Below, piece after piece: positions 28,715 to 36,682 of a stretch of DNA of 41,498 nucleotides. Source of the DNA: DASUXA01 sp036378155 (GTDB lineage: Bacteria; Actinomycetota; Actinomycetes; Mycobacteriales; Micromonosporaceae); the NCBI GenBank assembly GCA_036378155.1, contig DASUXA010000004.1:1-41498 (forward strand). The letters are read 5' to 3'. Below the pieces are notes generated by a model. That model searched no databases, was not told the origin of the DNA, and was given only the letters and a program-made list of their open reading frames with translations. The translations under genes and the position numbers were made by a program. The first letter of the stretch is position 1. Every line of letters begins with the position of its first letter.

Positions 28715-29403
28715 AGCGACCCGGCCCGGTACCCGGCGCCGCGCACCGTGCGCACCACCTCCGCGCCGAGCTTGCGGCGCAGGTAGTACACGTAGGTGTC
28801 GACGATCGAGGCGGACTCGGCGTCGTCGAACGCCCACGCCCGCAACTCGTCGCGGCTGAACACCCGGCTCGGTCTGGTCGCCAGCAGGCGCAGCAGCCGC
28901 ACCTCCCGCCCGGACAACTGAACCTCCGAGCCGTCCGGACGGCGTACCAGCCGGGCGGCGACGTCGAGGTACCCCGCGCCGATCGGCAGCCGCAGCGCGT
29001 CGTCGCGATGCCGGCGCCGAAGCGCGCGCAGCCGCGCCAGCAACTCTTCCACCTCGAACGGCTTGACCAGGTAGTCCTCCGCGCCGGCGTCCAGCCCGGC
29101 GACCCGGTCGGCGAGCGTGCCGTACGCGGTGAGCAGCAGCACCGGGGTGTCGACGCCCTGGCGGCGCAGCCGGACGGTGAGGTCGAGCCCGTCCACGCCG
29201 GGCAGCCCCCGGTCGATCACCAGCACGTCGTACCCGCGGGTCAACCCCCGGTGCAGCCCGAGCTGACCGTCGGCGGCGACCTCCACGTCGTACCCCTCGT
29301 CGCCGAGCAGGCGGGTCAGCAGGTCGGCAAGCTCCCGGTCGTCCTCGACCAGCAGCAGCCTGGGTCGATCGGGACGGCGTGTGACGGGCACGCCATCCAC
29401 CAT
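28711..29403 (-). CDS. OmpR/PhoB-family response regulator
   Basis: A 230-residue regulator with receiver domain (12-125; Asp64 in VLVIDRGLPGVDG, Lys113 region DYLVKPFEVEELLARL) and winged-helix DNA-binding domain (about 135-228, ending VVRTVRGAGYRAG). It lies in one operon between the DUF2231 membrane protein (3-bp gap) and its cognate kinase (4-bp overlap). Its likely binding site is the direct repeat at 29980-29999 upstream of the operon. An alternative start a few codons downstream is possible; MVDGVPVTRRP before the receiver is longer than needed. Confidence 0.93.
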   Translation of the reverse strand: MVDGVPVTRRPDRPRLLLVEDDRELADLLTRLLGDEGYDVEVAADGQLGLHRGLTRGYDVLVIDRGLPGVDGLDLTVRLRRQGVDTPVLLLTAYGTLADRVAGLDAGAEDYLVKPFEVEELLARLRALRRRHRDDALRLPIGAGYLDVAARLVRRPDGSEVQLSGREVRLLRLLATRPSRVFSRDELRAWAFDDAESASIVDTYVYYLRRKLGAEVVRTVRGAGYRAGSL

Positions 29404-29406
29404 GCC

Positions 29407-29925
29407 TCAGTCCCGTTCGTGCCGGCGGGGCTGGGGCGTCGTGGTCGCCGCCTGCTGCCAGGCGGCTTTCGCGCCGCTGTGCCCGATGCGTACCACCTGG
29501 ACGAGGGTGCCGGCGGCCAGGGCGACGCCGAGCACGGCGGCGACCGGCAGCACCAGCCGGGCGAGGCGGGACCGCTCCGCCTGGGTCGGCGCCGAGCGTC
29601 GGGTCAGGTACGTGACCACGAGGCTGATCACCAGCAGCCCGAAGACGAAGACGCTCAACCCGTCGGCGAGGTGGGCGTGGGCGCGTACCAGCGGGGTGTC
29701 CGGCACCCGCGCTTCGAGGCGTTCGCCGCTCTCCTGGGCGACCTGCGCCGAGACCAACGCGACGAGCGTGACGATCGGGGGCCACCACGCCAACCGCCGC
29801 CGTGCCGCCGGCCAGACGGCGGCGACCCCGACCAGCAGCGCCGCCAACGGTACGAACACCACCGTGGCGTGGACCACGAGCGGATGCAGGGGCAGCCCGA
29901 GGAACGTGTCGAACAGGTTGAACAC
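29407..29925 (-). CDS. DUF2231-type membrane protein
   Basis: A 172-residue protein with four predicted transmembrane helices; the N-terminal LFDTFLGLPLHPLVVHATVVFVPLAALL, with HPLVVH, is typical of DUF2231 membrane proteins. The His residues in that motif and in the later RAHAHLADG could bind metal or heme, but this is unproven. I chose GTG 29925 because GGGAGGT precedes it; a longer ATG start upstream would add a charged stretch that fits the family poorly. It is the first gene of the operon with the OmpR-type regulator and kinase, so it may be part of signal sensing. Confidence 0.85.
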   Translation of the reverse strand: MFNLFDTFLGLPLHPLVVHATVVFVPLAALLVGVAAVWPAARRRLAWWPPIVTLVALVSAQVAQESGERLEARVPDTPLVRAHAHLADGLSVFVFGLLVISLVVTYLTRRSAPTQAERSRLARLVLPVAAVLGVALAAGTLVQVVRIGHSGAKAAWQQAATTTPQPRRHERD

Positions 29926-29979
29926 CGAGTACCTCCCTCGCCGCGAGCGCGGCAACGGCGGACCATCGTCTATGACGAA

Positions 29980-29999
29980 TCTCAAAGCGTTCTCAAAGC
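29980..29999. promoter_or_regulatory. Direct repeat, probable OmpR-type regulator site
   Basis: TCTCAAAGC occurs at 29980-29988 and again at 29991-29999, a period of 11 bp, which places both copies on one face of the helix as OmpR/PhoB regulators require. It lies 55-75 bp upstream of the DUF2231-regulator-kinase operon. The sequence is AT-rich compared with its surroundings. Confidence 0.65.
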
Positions 30000-30160
30000 C
30001 GCCGGCATGCGCGCCCGCGTGCCCCGCCCGGCGATGCGCGTACCATCACCACTGGTGACCGGGCGTGACAGCCCGGTCCTGCCGCGCGGTGACGTACCGC
30101 TCGGCACACGGTCGGTGCCGACCCTCGCCCCGGCGCCGGAGCCTCGTCCGTCCGGAGGGT

Positions 30161-31117
30161 ATGAGCGCGATGGAGTGGTTCCTGGACCCGCCGTCGGTCG
30201 ACGCGGCACGCTCGTTGCGCGTCGAGATCGCGCGGTACCTGCGCAGGCACGGCGCGAGCGGCGACGGGCTCGCCGCCGCCGAACTGTCGGTGGCGGAGCT
30301 GATCAACAACGCGGTCACCCACGCCGGCGGACCGATCTGGGTGACCTTGGACTGGTCGGCGCTGCGCCCCGTGCTCACCGTGCACGATCTGGGACCGACG
30401 TTCGAGCCGCGACCGGGTCTGCCCGACGCCGACTCCCCGCACGGGCGCGGGCTGTGGCTGGTCGCCCAGCTGTCCGACGGCATGCGGGTCGCCGCGAAAC
30501 GGGCGGGCGGCAAGCAGGTCAGCACGACGCTGCCGGTCGACCGGGCTCCCGAGCCGTCCTACGATCCGGCGCCGCGCCGGCTCAACCCGCTGCCTTCGAT
30601 GACCGAGGCGATGCCGGACGGCTTCGGGCGCGAGACGTTCCTGCGCGCGATGGTCGTCGAACTCGCCCTCGCGGTGGAGGACCAGCACGGCCCGCAGGCG
30701 GCGGAGGCCGCCGTGGCGCGGGTCGGCGCGACCGTCGGCGGGCAGATGGAGCGGGAGTACCGGCTGGCCAAGGAGATCGTCGGGCGCATGTCGCCCAAGC
30801 AGATCGCGGACTGCTATGTCCGGCTGAAGGCGGCCATCGGCGGCGAGTTCTACCTGATCGAGGTCACCCCGGAGCGGATCGTGCTGGGCAACCGCCGCTG
30901 CCCGTTCGGCGACGTGGTACGCCAGTCCCCGGCGCTGTGCCGGATGACCTCGTCGGTGTTCGGTGGGATCGCCGCCCGCAACGGCGACCGGGCGACCGTC
31001 GCGTTGGACGAGCGGATCGCGCTGGGCGATCCGGAATGCCGGGTGACCGTGTACCTCGGCGGCACGGCAAAGGTGCCGGCGGGTCACCAGTACCAGACCG
31101 GCGCGCTGGCCGGCTAG
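30161..31117 (+). CDS. Anti-sigma-type HATPase fused to a methanogen-output-like domain
   Basis: A 318-residue two-domain protein. The N-terminal part (about 10-125) is an RsbW/SpoIIAB-like ATPase fold with the N box ELSVAELINNAVTHAGG, VHDLGP and SPHGRGLWLVAQLSD, so it can probably bind ATP and act as serine kinase or anti-sigma factor. After a proline-rich linker, the C-terminal domain (about 150-300) resembles the methanogen output domain 1, with three conserved Cys: C247 (RRCPFGD), C260 (PALCRMTSSVFGGIAAR) and C293 (PECRVTV). These could bind metal or sense redox state. GGAGGG is only one base from ATG 30161 but ten from ATG 30170, so either start is possible. It stands alone; no sigma factor is adjacent. 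Confidence 0.8.
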   Translation: MSAMEWFLDPPSVDAARSLRVEIARYLRRHGASGDGLAAAELSVAELINNAVTHAGGPIWVTLDWSALRPVLTVHDLGPTFEPRPGLPDADSPHGRGLWLVAQLSDGMRVAAKRAGGKQVSTTLPVDRAPEPSYDPAPRRLNPLPSMTEAMPDGFGRETFLRAMVVELALAVEDQHGPQAAEAAVARVGATVGGQMEREYRLAKEIVGRMSPKQIADCYVRLKAAIGGEFYLIEVTPERIVLGNRRCPFGDVVRQSPALCRMTSSVFGGIAARNGDRATVALDERIALGDPECRVTVYLGGTAKVPAGHQYQTGALAG

Positions 31118-31147
31118 CGGTCACGCCCCGCGCTCCGCGACCACCGG

Positions 31148-32542
31148 TCACGCCCCGGCGACCGCGACCACGCCGGTGAGCGTACCGACGTACGCGCGGT
31201 CCCCCACCAGCGTCGGCGAGGCGAAGTGCGGCGTCCTGCCGACCGTGATCCTCTCGCGCACCGCGCCCGACCGGGGATCGAGCGCGTACAGGACGCCGTC
31301 CTCGTCGTCAACCACCCATACCGCCCCGCCGCCGACGGCGGGTGATCCGGCTGCCGGTACCGGCGCCCGCCAGCGCTCGGTGATCCGACCGGCGGCGTCC
31401 ACGCTGATCGCGCGGGGCGCGTCGGCGCAGGGCAGGTACACGGTCGCCCCGTCGACCGCGGCGCTGCCGAACGCCGCACAGCCCTGCCGGGTCGCCACCT
31501 GTCCGCCGATCCCGCCCAGCCGGTCGGCTTCGACCAGGTACCCGGTGCCCCGCTTGCCCTGGGTGTACAGCCAGCCGCCCACCAGCGCCGGAGTCATCGA
31601 CCCGAGGTCCAGGTCGGAGGCGTTGTCGTCGGCCCATTCGCGGGGCGTGAACCGGTCGGCGAAGCGCAGGTCCGGGGTGAGCGCGACGACCGCGTCGCTG
31701 CCGTCGTACCGGCCGGTCGACTCGCCGTTGCCGACGGCGTAGAACAGCCGGTCGCCGAGGACTGCCGCGCCGCCGGGCGCCCAGATGCCGCCCTCCCGCG
31801 AGGTCGGTACCGCCCAGCTGGTCGCCGGACCGTCGCCGACGGTCGGCACGGACACCACCGACCCGACGTACCGGGAGCAGTCGCCGAACAGCCCGCCGTA
31901 GGCGATGTACACCCGTCCGGACAGCACGGTCAGCGCCGACCGCTGCTGGTGCGCGACCGGGTCGCCTTTGGGCGGCTCGACCGGGCGGCGCAGCCGTACC
32001 GCGCCGGTCGCGGCGTCGACGCCGAACAGCAGGTGCTGACCGCCGGTCAGTTCGGCGAGCGCGAACAGTTGCCCGCTCGCCGCGTCGTACGCCATCGTGC
32101 TGGTGATGCCCAGCGGGTCGATGTTGCCGCACGGCAGGTCCGCCCCGCGCATCGGCGAGCCGACGTGCAGCGACCAGCGCACCTGCCCGGTGGCGCGGTC
32201 GAGGGCGTAGATCGTGTCGTGCTCGGTGGCGGCGAACACGGCGTCGCCCACGACCAGCGGCTGCCCGTACACCGCACCGTCGAGCCTCGCCTGCCACGCC
32301 GTCGTCAGCCGCCCGAGCGGGGCGAGGTGCGGCGCGACGCCGGAGCGGGCGTTGTCGCGGTGGTACGTCGGCCAGTCGTCGGGACCGGGTGTCAGCGTCG
32401 CCGAGGCGGGCGGGGCGCCGCTCGGTGTCGGGGTCGGGCCGGGGTCGGGCGGGGCGTCGGGGGTACAGCCGGCGACCAGGGCGACGACGGCGCAGCCGGC
32501 AACCAGTGAGAGGGACACGGCACGAACGGTGATCGTCGGCAT
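31148..32542 (-). CDS. PQQ-like beta-propeller lipoprotein
   Basis: A 464-residue exported lipoprotein. The signal peptide ends in the lipobox LVAGC (Cys26), followed by a Pro/Thr-rich spacer. The rest is a series of PQQ/WD-like propeller blades with repeats of the type VVGDAVFAATEHDTIYALDRATGQVRWS, at least seven, with paired cysteines. The known quinoprotein dehydrogenase active-site residues are not visible, so it is probably a structural or ligand-binding protein, not an enzyme. It is convergent with the HATPase gene and divergent from hemerythrin. It has no clear ribosome-binding site. Confidence 0.85.
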   Translation of the reverse strand: MPTITVRAVSLSLVAGCAVVALVAGCTPDAPPDPGPTPTPSGAPPASATLTPGPDDWPTYHRDNARSGVAPHLAPLGRLTTAWQARLDGAVYGQPLVVGDAVFAATEHDTIYALDRATGQVRWSLHVGSPMRGADLPCGNIDPLGITSTMAYDAASGQLFALAELTGGQHLLFGVDAATGAVRLRRPVEPPKGDPVAHQQRSALTVLSGRVYIAYGGLFGDCSRYVGSVVSVPTVGDGPATSWAVPTSREGGIWAPGGAAVLGDRLFYAVGNGESTGRYDGSDAVVALTPDLRFADRFTPREWADDNASDLDLGSMTPALVGGWLYTQGKRGTGYLVEADRLGGIGGQVATRQGCAAFGSAAVDGATVYLPCADAPRAISVDAAGRITERWRAPVPAAGSPAVGGGAVWVVDDEDGVLYALDPRSGAVRERITVGRTPHFASPTLVGDRAYVGTLTGVVAVAGA

Positions 32543-32673
32543 TCCGGCATTTTGTCATGATTTCCGAACGGATCGTGTCGCCCGGGTCGTGCGCGGTTGG
32601 CGTGGCGCGAGCGGGGAACCACTGCCGCAGATGCGTACCAGCAGCCGACCGACAGCGCAGAGAGGAGGCGGCG

Positions 32674-33282
32674 ATGACGCTGGCTGACGAGTCCGCCACC
32701 ACCGGCGACCGCGACGTCATAGCCGTACTGATCGAGGACCACCGCGAAGTCGAGCAGATGTTCTCCGAGCTGGAGAGCGGTACCGGCGACCCGGAGCACC
32801 GCCGTCAGGTGGCCAACGCGGTGATCGCCGAGCTGGTCCGCCACTCGGTGGCGGAGGAGGAGTACCTGTACCCGGTGACGCGCGACGTCCTGCCCGACGG
32901 CGATCGGATCGCCGACGAGGAGATCCGCGAGCACGCGCAGGCGGAGCGCACCATGAAGGAAATCGAAGGTGTCGACGCCACCGACGCCCGTTTCGACGAG
33001 ATGCTCGGCAGCCTGATGGCTGAGATCCGGCACCACATCGCCGAAGAGGAGAACATGCTGTTCCCTCGGCTGCGCGAGACGTGCCCGCCGGAGCGGCTGA
33101 TGGAGCTGGGCCGCAAGGTGGAGACGGCGAAGAAGATGGCGCCGACCCGCCCGCACCCGTCCGCACCGGACACCCCGCCGTGGGACAAGCTGCTCGGTCC
33201 CGGCGTGGGGCTGATCGACCGGGTCCGCGACGCGCTCAGCGGCCGCGCGACCAGCATGGAACAGGCCCGCGAGAAGAAGTAG
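32674..33282 (+). CDS. Hemerythrin-domain protein
   Basis: A 202-residue protein with a four-helix hemerythrin domain (about 12-150). The likely diiron ligands are His23 (LIEDHREVEQ), His57 and Glu61 (RHSVAEEEYLYP), His87 (REHAQAERT) and His120/121 with Glu125 (RHHIAEEENMLFP). Such proteins bind O2 or NO or sense iron/oxygen in actinobacteria. The C-terminal 50 residues are a Pro-rich linker and a short amphipathic tail. GAGAGGAGGCG precedes ATG 32674. I see no DevR-type box in the 131-bp region upstream. Confidence 0.92.
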   Translation: MTLADESATTGDRDVIAVLIEDHREVEQMFSELESGTGDPEHRRQVANAVIAELVRHSVAEEEYLYPVTRDVLPDGDRIADEEIREHAQAERTMKEIEGVDATDARFDEMLGSLMAEIRHHIAEEENMLFPRLRETCPPERLMELGRKVETAKKMAPTRPHPSAPDTPPWDKLLGPGVGLIDRVRDALSGRATSMEQAREKK

Positions 33283-33288
33283 GCGACC

Positions 33289-33326
33289 TGCGGCGGCGCC
33301 GTCCCGCGTGGGGCGGCGCCGCCGCA
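33289..33326. terminator. Strong hairpin after hemerythrin
   Basis: Arms TGCGGCGGCGCCG and CGGCGCCGCCGCA are perfect complements; the pairing continues through a T-G wobble and three C-G pairs to loop GCGT. It lies just after the hemerythrin stop, between convergent genes. Confidence 0.75.
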
Positions 33327-33370
33327 CGCCGGTCGCGGCGCGCCCGGACGGGTGCGTCGCGACCGGTGTA

Positions 33371-33404
33371 CACCGCTCGTGGTGTACGCACATCACCAGC
33401 GGTG
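33371..33404 (-). terminator. Second hairpin, after the GH65 gene
   Basis: CACCGCTCGTGGTG and CACCAGCGGTG form an 11-bp stem with a three-base bulge and a 9-base loop. It lies 31 bp after the GH65 stop on the minus strand and probably ends that transcript. Confidence 0.5.
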
Positions 33405-33434
33405 TGGACCTCGACCGGCACCCGCCGGACCCGG

Positions 33435-35795
33435 TCACCGGTGCGGGCGCACCTGGCGGCGCGCCGGCGCGCGACCGGGCGGCTGATGCGGGCGGGGCCC
33501 GGGGTGTACCGGCGGGATCGGTCGGGTCACCGGCGCGTTGACGGTCACCGCGAACGCCTCGCCGTGGTGCCGGACCTCGATCGGCTCGCCGTCCAGCAGC
33601 CGGTACGTCGCCTGGTCCGGGACGACCTCGACCCGCAGTCGGCGGCCCTGCCAGCCCAGGTGGAACGTCAACCGGTGCAGCTGTCCGGGCAGGCGGGGCG
33701 CCAGGCACAGCCGGCCGCCGTGGTCGCGCAGCCCACCGAACCCGGCGACCAACGCGATCCAGGCGCCCGCCAGCGACGCGATGTGCAGCCCGTCGCGGGT
33801 GTTGTGTTCCAGGTTGTGCAGGTCCATCAGCGCCGCCTCGCCCAGGTAGTCGTAGGCGAGGTCGAGCTGACCGACCTCGGCGGCGACCACCGCCTGGGTA
33901 CAGGCGGACAACGACGAGTCGCGCACCGTCAACGCCTCGTAGTACGCGAAGTCGCGGGCCTTCTCCTCCGCGGTGAACGCGTCGCCGCGCAGGTGCAGGG
34001 CGAGCACCAGGTCCGCCTGCTTGCACACCTGTTTGCGGTACAGCTGGAAGTACGGGTAGTGCAGCATCAGCGGGTACTCCCCCACCGGGGTGTCGACGAA
34101 GTCCCACACCGCCAGCGAGGTGTACCGGTCCGCCTGCGGGTGCACGCCGAGCTTGTCGTCGTACGGCACCGCCATGCCCGCTGCCGCCGCCTGCCACGAG
34201 GCGATCTCGTCGTCGGTGACGCCCAGCTCGTCCGCCTTGTCCGGGTGGCGGCGGGCGGCGTCCGCCGCCCCGAGCAGGTTCCGCTGCGCCATCAGGTTGG
34301 TGTACACGTTGTTGTCGGCGACCGCGCTGTACTCGTCCGGCCCGGTCACCCCGTCGATGTGGAACCGACCCGAGTCGTCCATCGCGCCCAGCGACGCCCA
34401 CAGCCGTGCCGTCGGTACCAGCAGATCCAGCCCCACGTCGCGCTCGAAGTCGCGGTCGCCGGTGACGTCGACCAGCCGGATCACCGCGTCGGCGATGTCG
34501 GCGTTGACGTGGAACGCGGCGGTACCGGCGGGCCAGTACGCCGAGCACTCGGTACCGGTGATGGTGCGCCACGGGAACGTGGCGCCGCGCAGCGACAACT
34601 GTTCGGCACGGCGTTTGGCGGGCGGCAGGCACAGCCGTCGCCACCGCAGCGCGTCGGCGGCGGCGTGCGGCACGGTGTACGCCAGGACCGGCAGCACGAA
34701 CGTCTCGGTGTCCCAGAACGCGTGCCCGTCGTAGCCGGGACCGGTCAGTCCCTTGGCGGGAATGGGGCGACGCTCGGCGCGGGCGCTGGCCTGCAGCACC
34801 TGGAACAGCGCGAACCGGACCGCCTGCTGGACCTCGTCGTCGCCGTCGAGTTCCACATCGGAGCGCGACCAGAAGTCGTCCAGGTACCGCCGCTGCGCGG
34901 CGAGCAGCCCGTCCCAGCCGGTCGCCCGCGCCGCCGCCAACGCCGCCTCGACCTGGGCGGCGACGGCAGGCAGGCTGCGCTGGCTGGACCAGCCGTACGC
35001 GAGGAACTTCACCAGCCGTAGCGGCTCCCCGGCGGCGAGGTGCGCGGTGACGGTCAGCCGCGCCGTGTCCGGTCCGCTGACCGAGCTGGTGACCAGGTCC
35101 TGTGGGCCCTCGACGACGTGTTCCATGCCGGCGCCGACCCGCAGCCGGCTCGCCGCCGTGCTGTGTACCAGCAGCGCCTGACCGTCGCGGTGGCTGTGCT
35201 GCTCGGGGCGCAACGGGTCTTTCAGCGCGGCGGCGGCGCGGGGGTCGGCGGAGGCGGTCGGCAACTGTTCGTTGGTGACCAGTTCGGACTGGATGACGAT
35301 CTGCGCCGAATCGTCGACCGGGCGCACCTCGTAGGCGATCGCGGCGATCGACCGGTACACGAAGGACACCAGCCGGGTGGTGCGCACCTGGACGGTCCGG
35401 CCCGCGGGCGAGGTCCACTCGGCGTACCGGCGCAGCACCCCGTCGCGCAGGTCCAGTTCGCGCTCGTGGGTGCGCAGTTCGCCGTACCGCACGTCGAACG
35501 GCTCGTCGTCGACGAGCAGCCGGATCAGTTTGCCGTTGGTCACGTTGATGACGGTCTGCCCCGCCGGCGGGTACCCGTAGCCGGCTTCCGCGTACGGCAA
35601 CGGGCGCAGCTCGTACACCGAGTTGAGGTAGGTGCCCGGCAGCCCGTGCGGCTCGCCCTCGTCCAGGTTGCCGCGCAGCCCGATGTGACCGTTGGACAGC
35701 GCGAACACCGACTCGGTCTGGGCCAGTACCCCCAGGTCGAGGCCCACTTCGCGGACCGCCCAGGGTTCGGTGCGGAAGTTGGCGTGCCGGATCAC
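33435..35795 (-). CDS. Glycoside hydrolase family 65 disaccharide phosphorylase
   Basis: A 786-residue GH65 enzyme: N-terminal beta-sandwich (about 1-270), helical linker, (alpha/alpha)6 catalytic barrel (about 320-690) and a C-terminal domain. The general acid is Glu488 in GVTGPDEYSAVADNNVYTN, and YKQADLVL-like QVCKQADLVLALHL forms the phosphate region. It should phosphorolyse an alpha-glucobiose (trehalose, maltose, kojibiose or nigerose) to beta-glucose 1-phosphate; the substrate cannot be chosen from sequence. The gene starts at a GTG overlapping the stop of the beta-phosphoglucomutase-like gene, the usual partner that turns beta-glucose 1-phosphate into glucose 6-phosphate. Rv3401-Rv3400 is the mycobacterial counterpart. 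The last 25 residues are low-complexity Pro/Arg. Confidence 0.93.
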   Translation of the reverse strand: MIRHANFRTEPWAVREVGLDLGVLAQTESVFALSNGHIGLRGNLDEGEPHGLPGTYLNSVYELRPLPYAEAGYGYPPAGQTVINVTNGKLIRLLVDDEPFDVRYGELRTHERELDLRDGVLRRYAEWTSPAGRTVQVRTTRLVSFVYRSIAAIAYEVRPVDDSAQIVIQSELVTNEQLPTASADPRAAAALKDPLRPEQHSHRDGQALLVHSTAASRLRVGAGMEHVVEGPQDLVTSSVSGPDTARLTVTAHLAAGEPLRLVKFLAYGWSSQRSLPAVAAQVEAALAAARATGWDGLLAAQRRYLDDFWSRSDVELDGDDEVQQAVRFALFQVLQASARAERRPIPAKGLTGPGYDGHAFWDTETFVLPVLAYTVPHAAADALRWRRLCLPPAKRRAEQLSLRGATFPWRTITGTECSAYWPAGTAAFHVNADIADAVIRLVDVTGDRDFERDVGLDLLVPTARLWASLGAMDDSGRFHIDGVTGPDEYSAVADNNVYTNLMAQRNLLGAADAARRHPDKADELGVTDDEIASWQAAAAGMAVPYDDKLGVHPQADRYTSLAVWDFVDTPVGEYPLMLHYPYFQLYRKQVCKQADLVLALHLRGDAFTAEEKARDFAYYEALTVRDSSLSACTQAVVAAEVGQLDLAYDYLGEAALMDLHNLEHNTRDGLHIASLAGAWIALVAGFGGLRDHGGRLCLAPRLPGQLHRLTFHLGWQGRRLRVEVVPDQATYRLLDGEPIEVRHHGEAFAVTVNAPVTRPIPPVHPGPRPHQPPGRAPARRQVRPHR

Positions 35796-36541
35796 GACGC
35801 CCGCCCGTCGAGCAGCTCGGCAAGGTCGGTGACCACGAGGTCGGCGCCGTGTGCGCGCAGCGCCTCCGCCTCGCCCGACCGGTCGACCCCGACCACCACG
35901 CCGAAACCGCCCGCCCGGCCCGCCTCCACACCGGCGACCGCGTCCTCGAACACCGCCGCCTCGCCGGGCGGTACACCGAACGCCCGCGCGGCGGCGAGGA
36001 ACGTGTCCGGGGCGGGCTTGCCCCGCAGCCCGTCCCGCCTCGCGACCAACCCGTCGACCCGCTCTTCGAGCAGGTCGTTCAGGCCCGCCGCTTCGACGAT
36101 GAGCGCGCAGTGCCGGCTGGACGACACGACGGCGCGGCGCAGCCCCGCTTTTTCGGCGGCTTTCAGGTACCGCACCGAGCCGGGGTACGCCGAGATCCCG
36201 TCGCGTCGCACCCGTTCCAGGAAGATGGCGTCCTTGCGTTCGCTGAGCCCCTCGACGGTGTCCGCGTCCGGCGGGTCGCCGGGCGCGCCTTCCGGCAGCG
36301 TGATCCGACGCGCGGCGAGGAACGACCGGGTGCCGTCGGCGCGCGGCTTGCCGTCGACGTACTCGTCGTAGTCGCGCAGCGGGTCGAACGCCACGAACTC
36401 GGTGCCGGTGCGTTCGGCGTACCGGCGCAGGAAGTTGTCGAACATCTCCTTCCAGGCCGCCGCGTGCACCGCCGCCGTCGGGGTGAGCACCCCGTCCAGG
36501 TCGAACAGGCAGGCCCGGATCTGGTCAGGCAGGCCAAGCAC
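35792..36541 (-). CDS. Beta-phosphoglucomutase-like HAD hydrolase
   Basis: A 249-residue HAD protein with catalytic Asp in CLFDLDGVLTPTAAVH (motif I), VVSSSRH (motif II), Lys in LRGKPAPDTF (motif III) and VFEDAVAGVEAG (motif IV). FDLDGVL followed by a cap containing DYDEYVDGKPRADG is typical of beta-phosphoglucomutases linked to GH65 enzymes (Rv3400). It should convert beta-glucose 1-phosphate into glucose 6-phosphate in the cytoplasm. The GTG at 36541 gives the expected N terminus and is exactly six bases after TAGCGT, with no ribosome-binding site, so the mRNA is probably leaderless. Confidence 0.92.
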   Translation of the reverse strand: MLGLPDQIRACLFDLDGVLTPTAAVHAAAWKEMFDNFLRRYAERTGTEFVAFDPLRDYDEYVDGKPRADGTRSFLAARRITLPEGAPGDPPDADTVEGLSERKDAIFLERVRRDGISAYPGSVRYLKAAEKAGLRRAVVSSSRHCALIVEAAGLNDLLEERVDGLVARRDGLRGKPAPDTFLAAARAFGVPPGEAAVFEDAVAGVEAGRAGGFGVVVGVDRSGEAEALRAHGADLVVTDLAELLDGRAS

Positions 36542-36547
36542 ACGGCT

Positions 36548-36553
36548 ACGCTA
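36548..36553 (-). promoter_or_regulatory. -10 element for the leaderless HAD-GH65 mRNA
   Basis: On the minus strand TAGCGT is followed by six bases (AGCCGT) and the GTG start. This is the TANNNT-N6-start layout of leaderless actinobacterial genes. No -35 consensus is evident. Confidence 0.55.
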
Positions 36554-36682
36554 ACCCGGATCGACCCGATCGGCTCGTCAGCGACATGGTTCGATCAGCA
36601 TGGGCGACCCGTTCGGGGCGCGCCCGGCGGCGCGATCAGTGCCAGATCGGTCGGGCGGCGCCCGCCGGACCCGGCGAGGCGA

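Noticed and set aside
36560..36682. Terminator hairpin after GAPDH
   Set aside because: GC-rich stretches suggest imperfect arms, but no clean stem could be drawn by eye.
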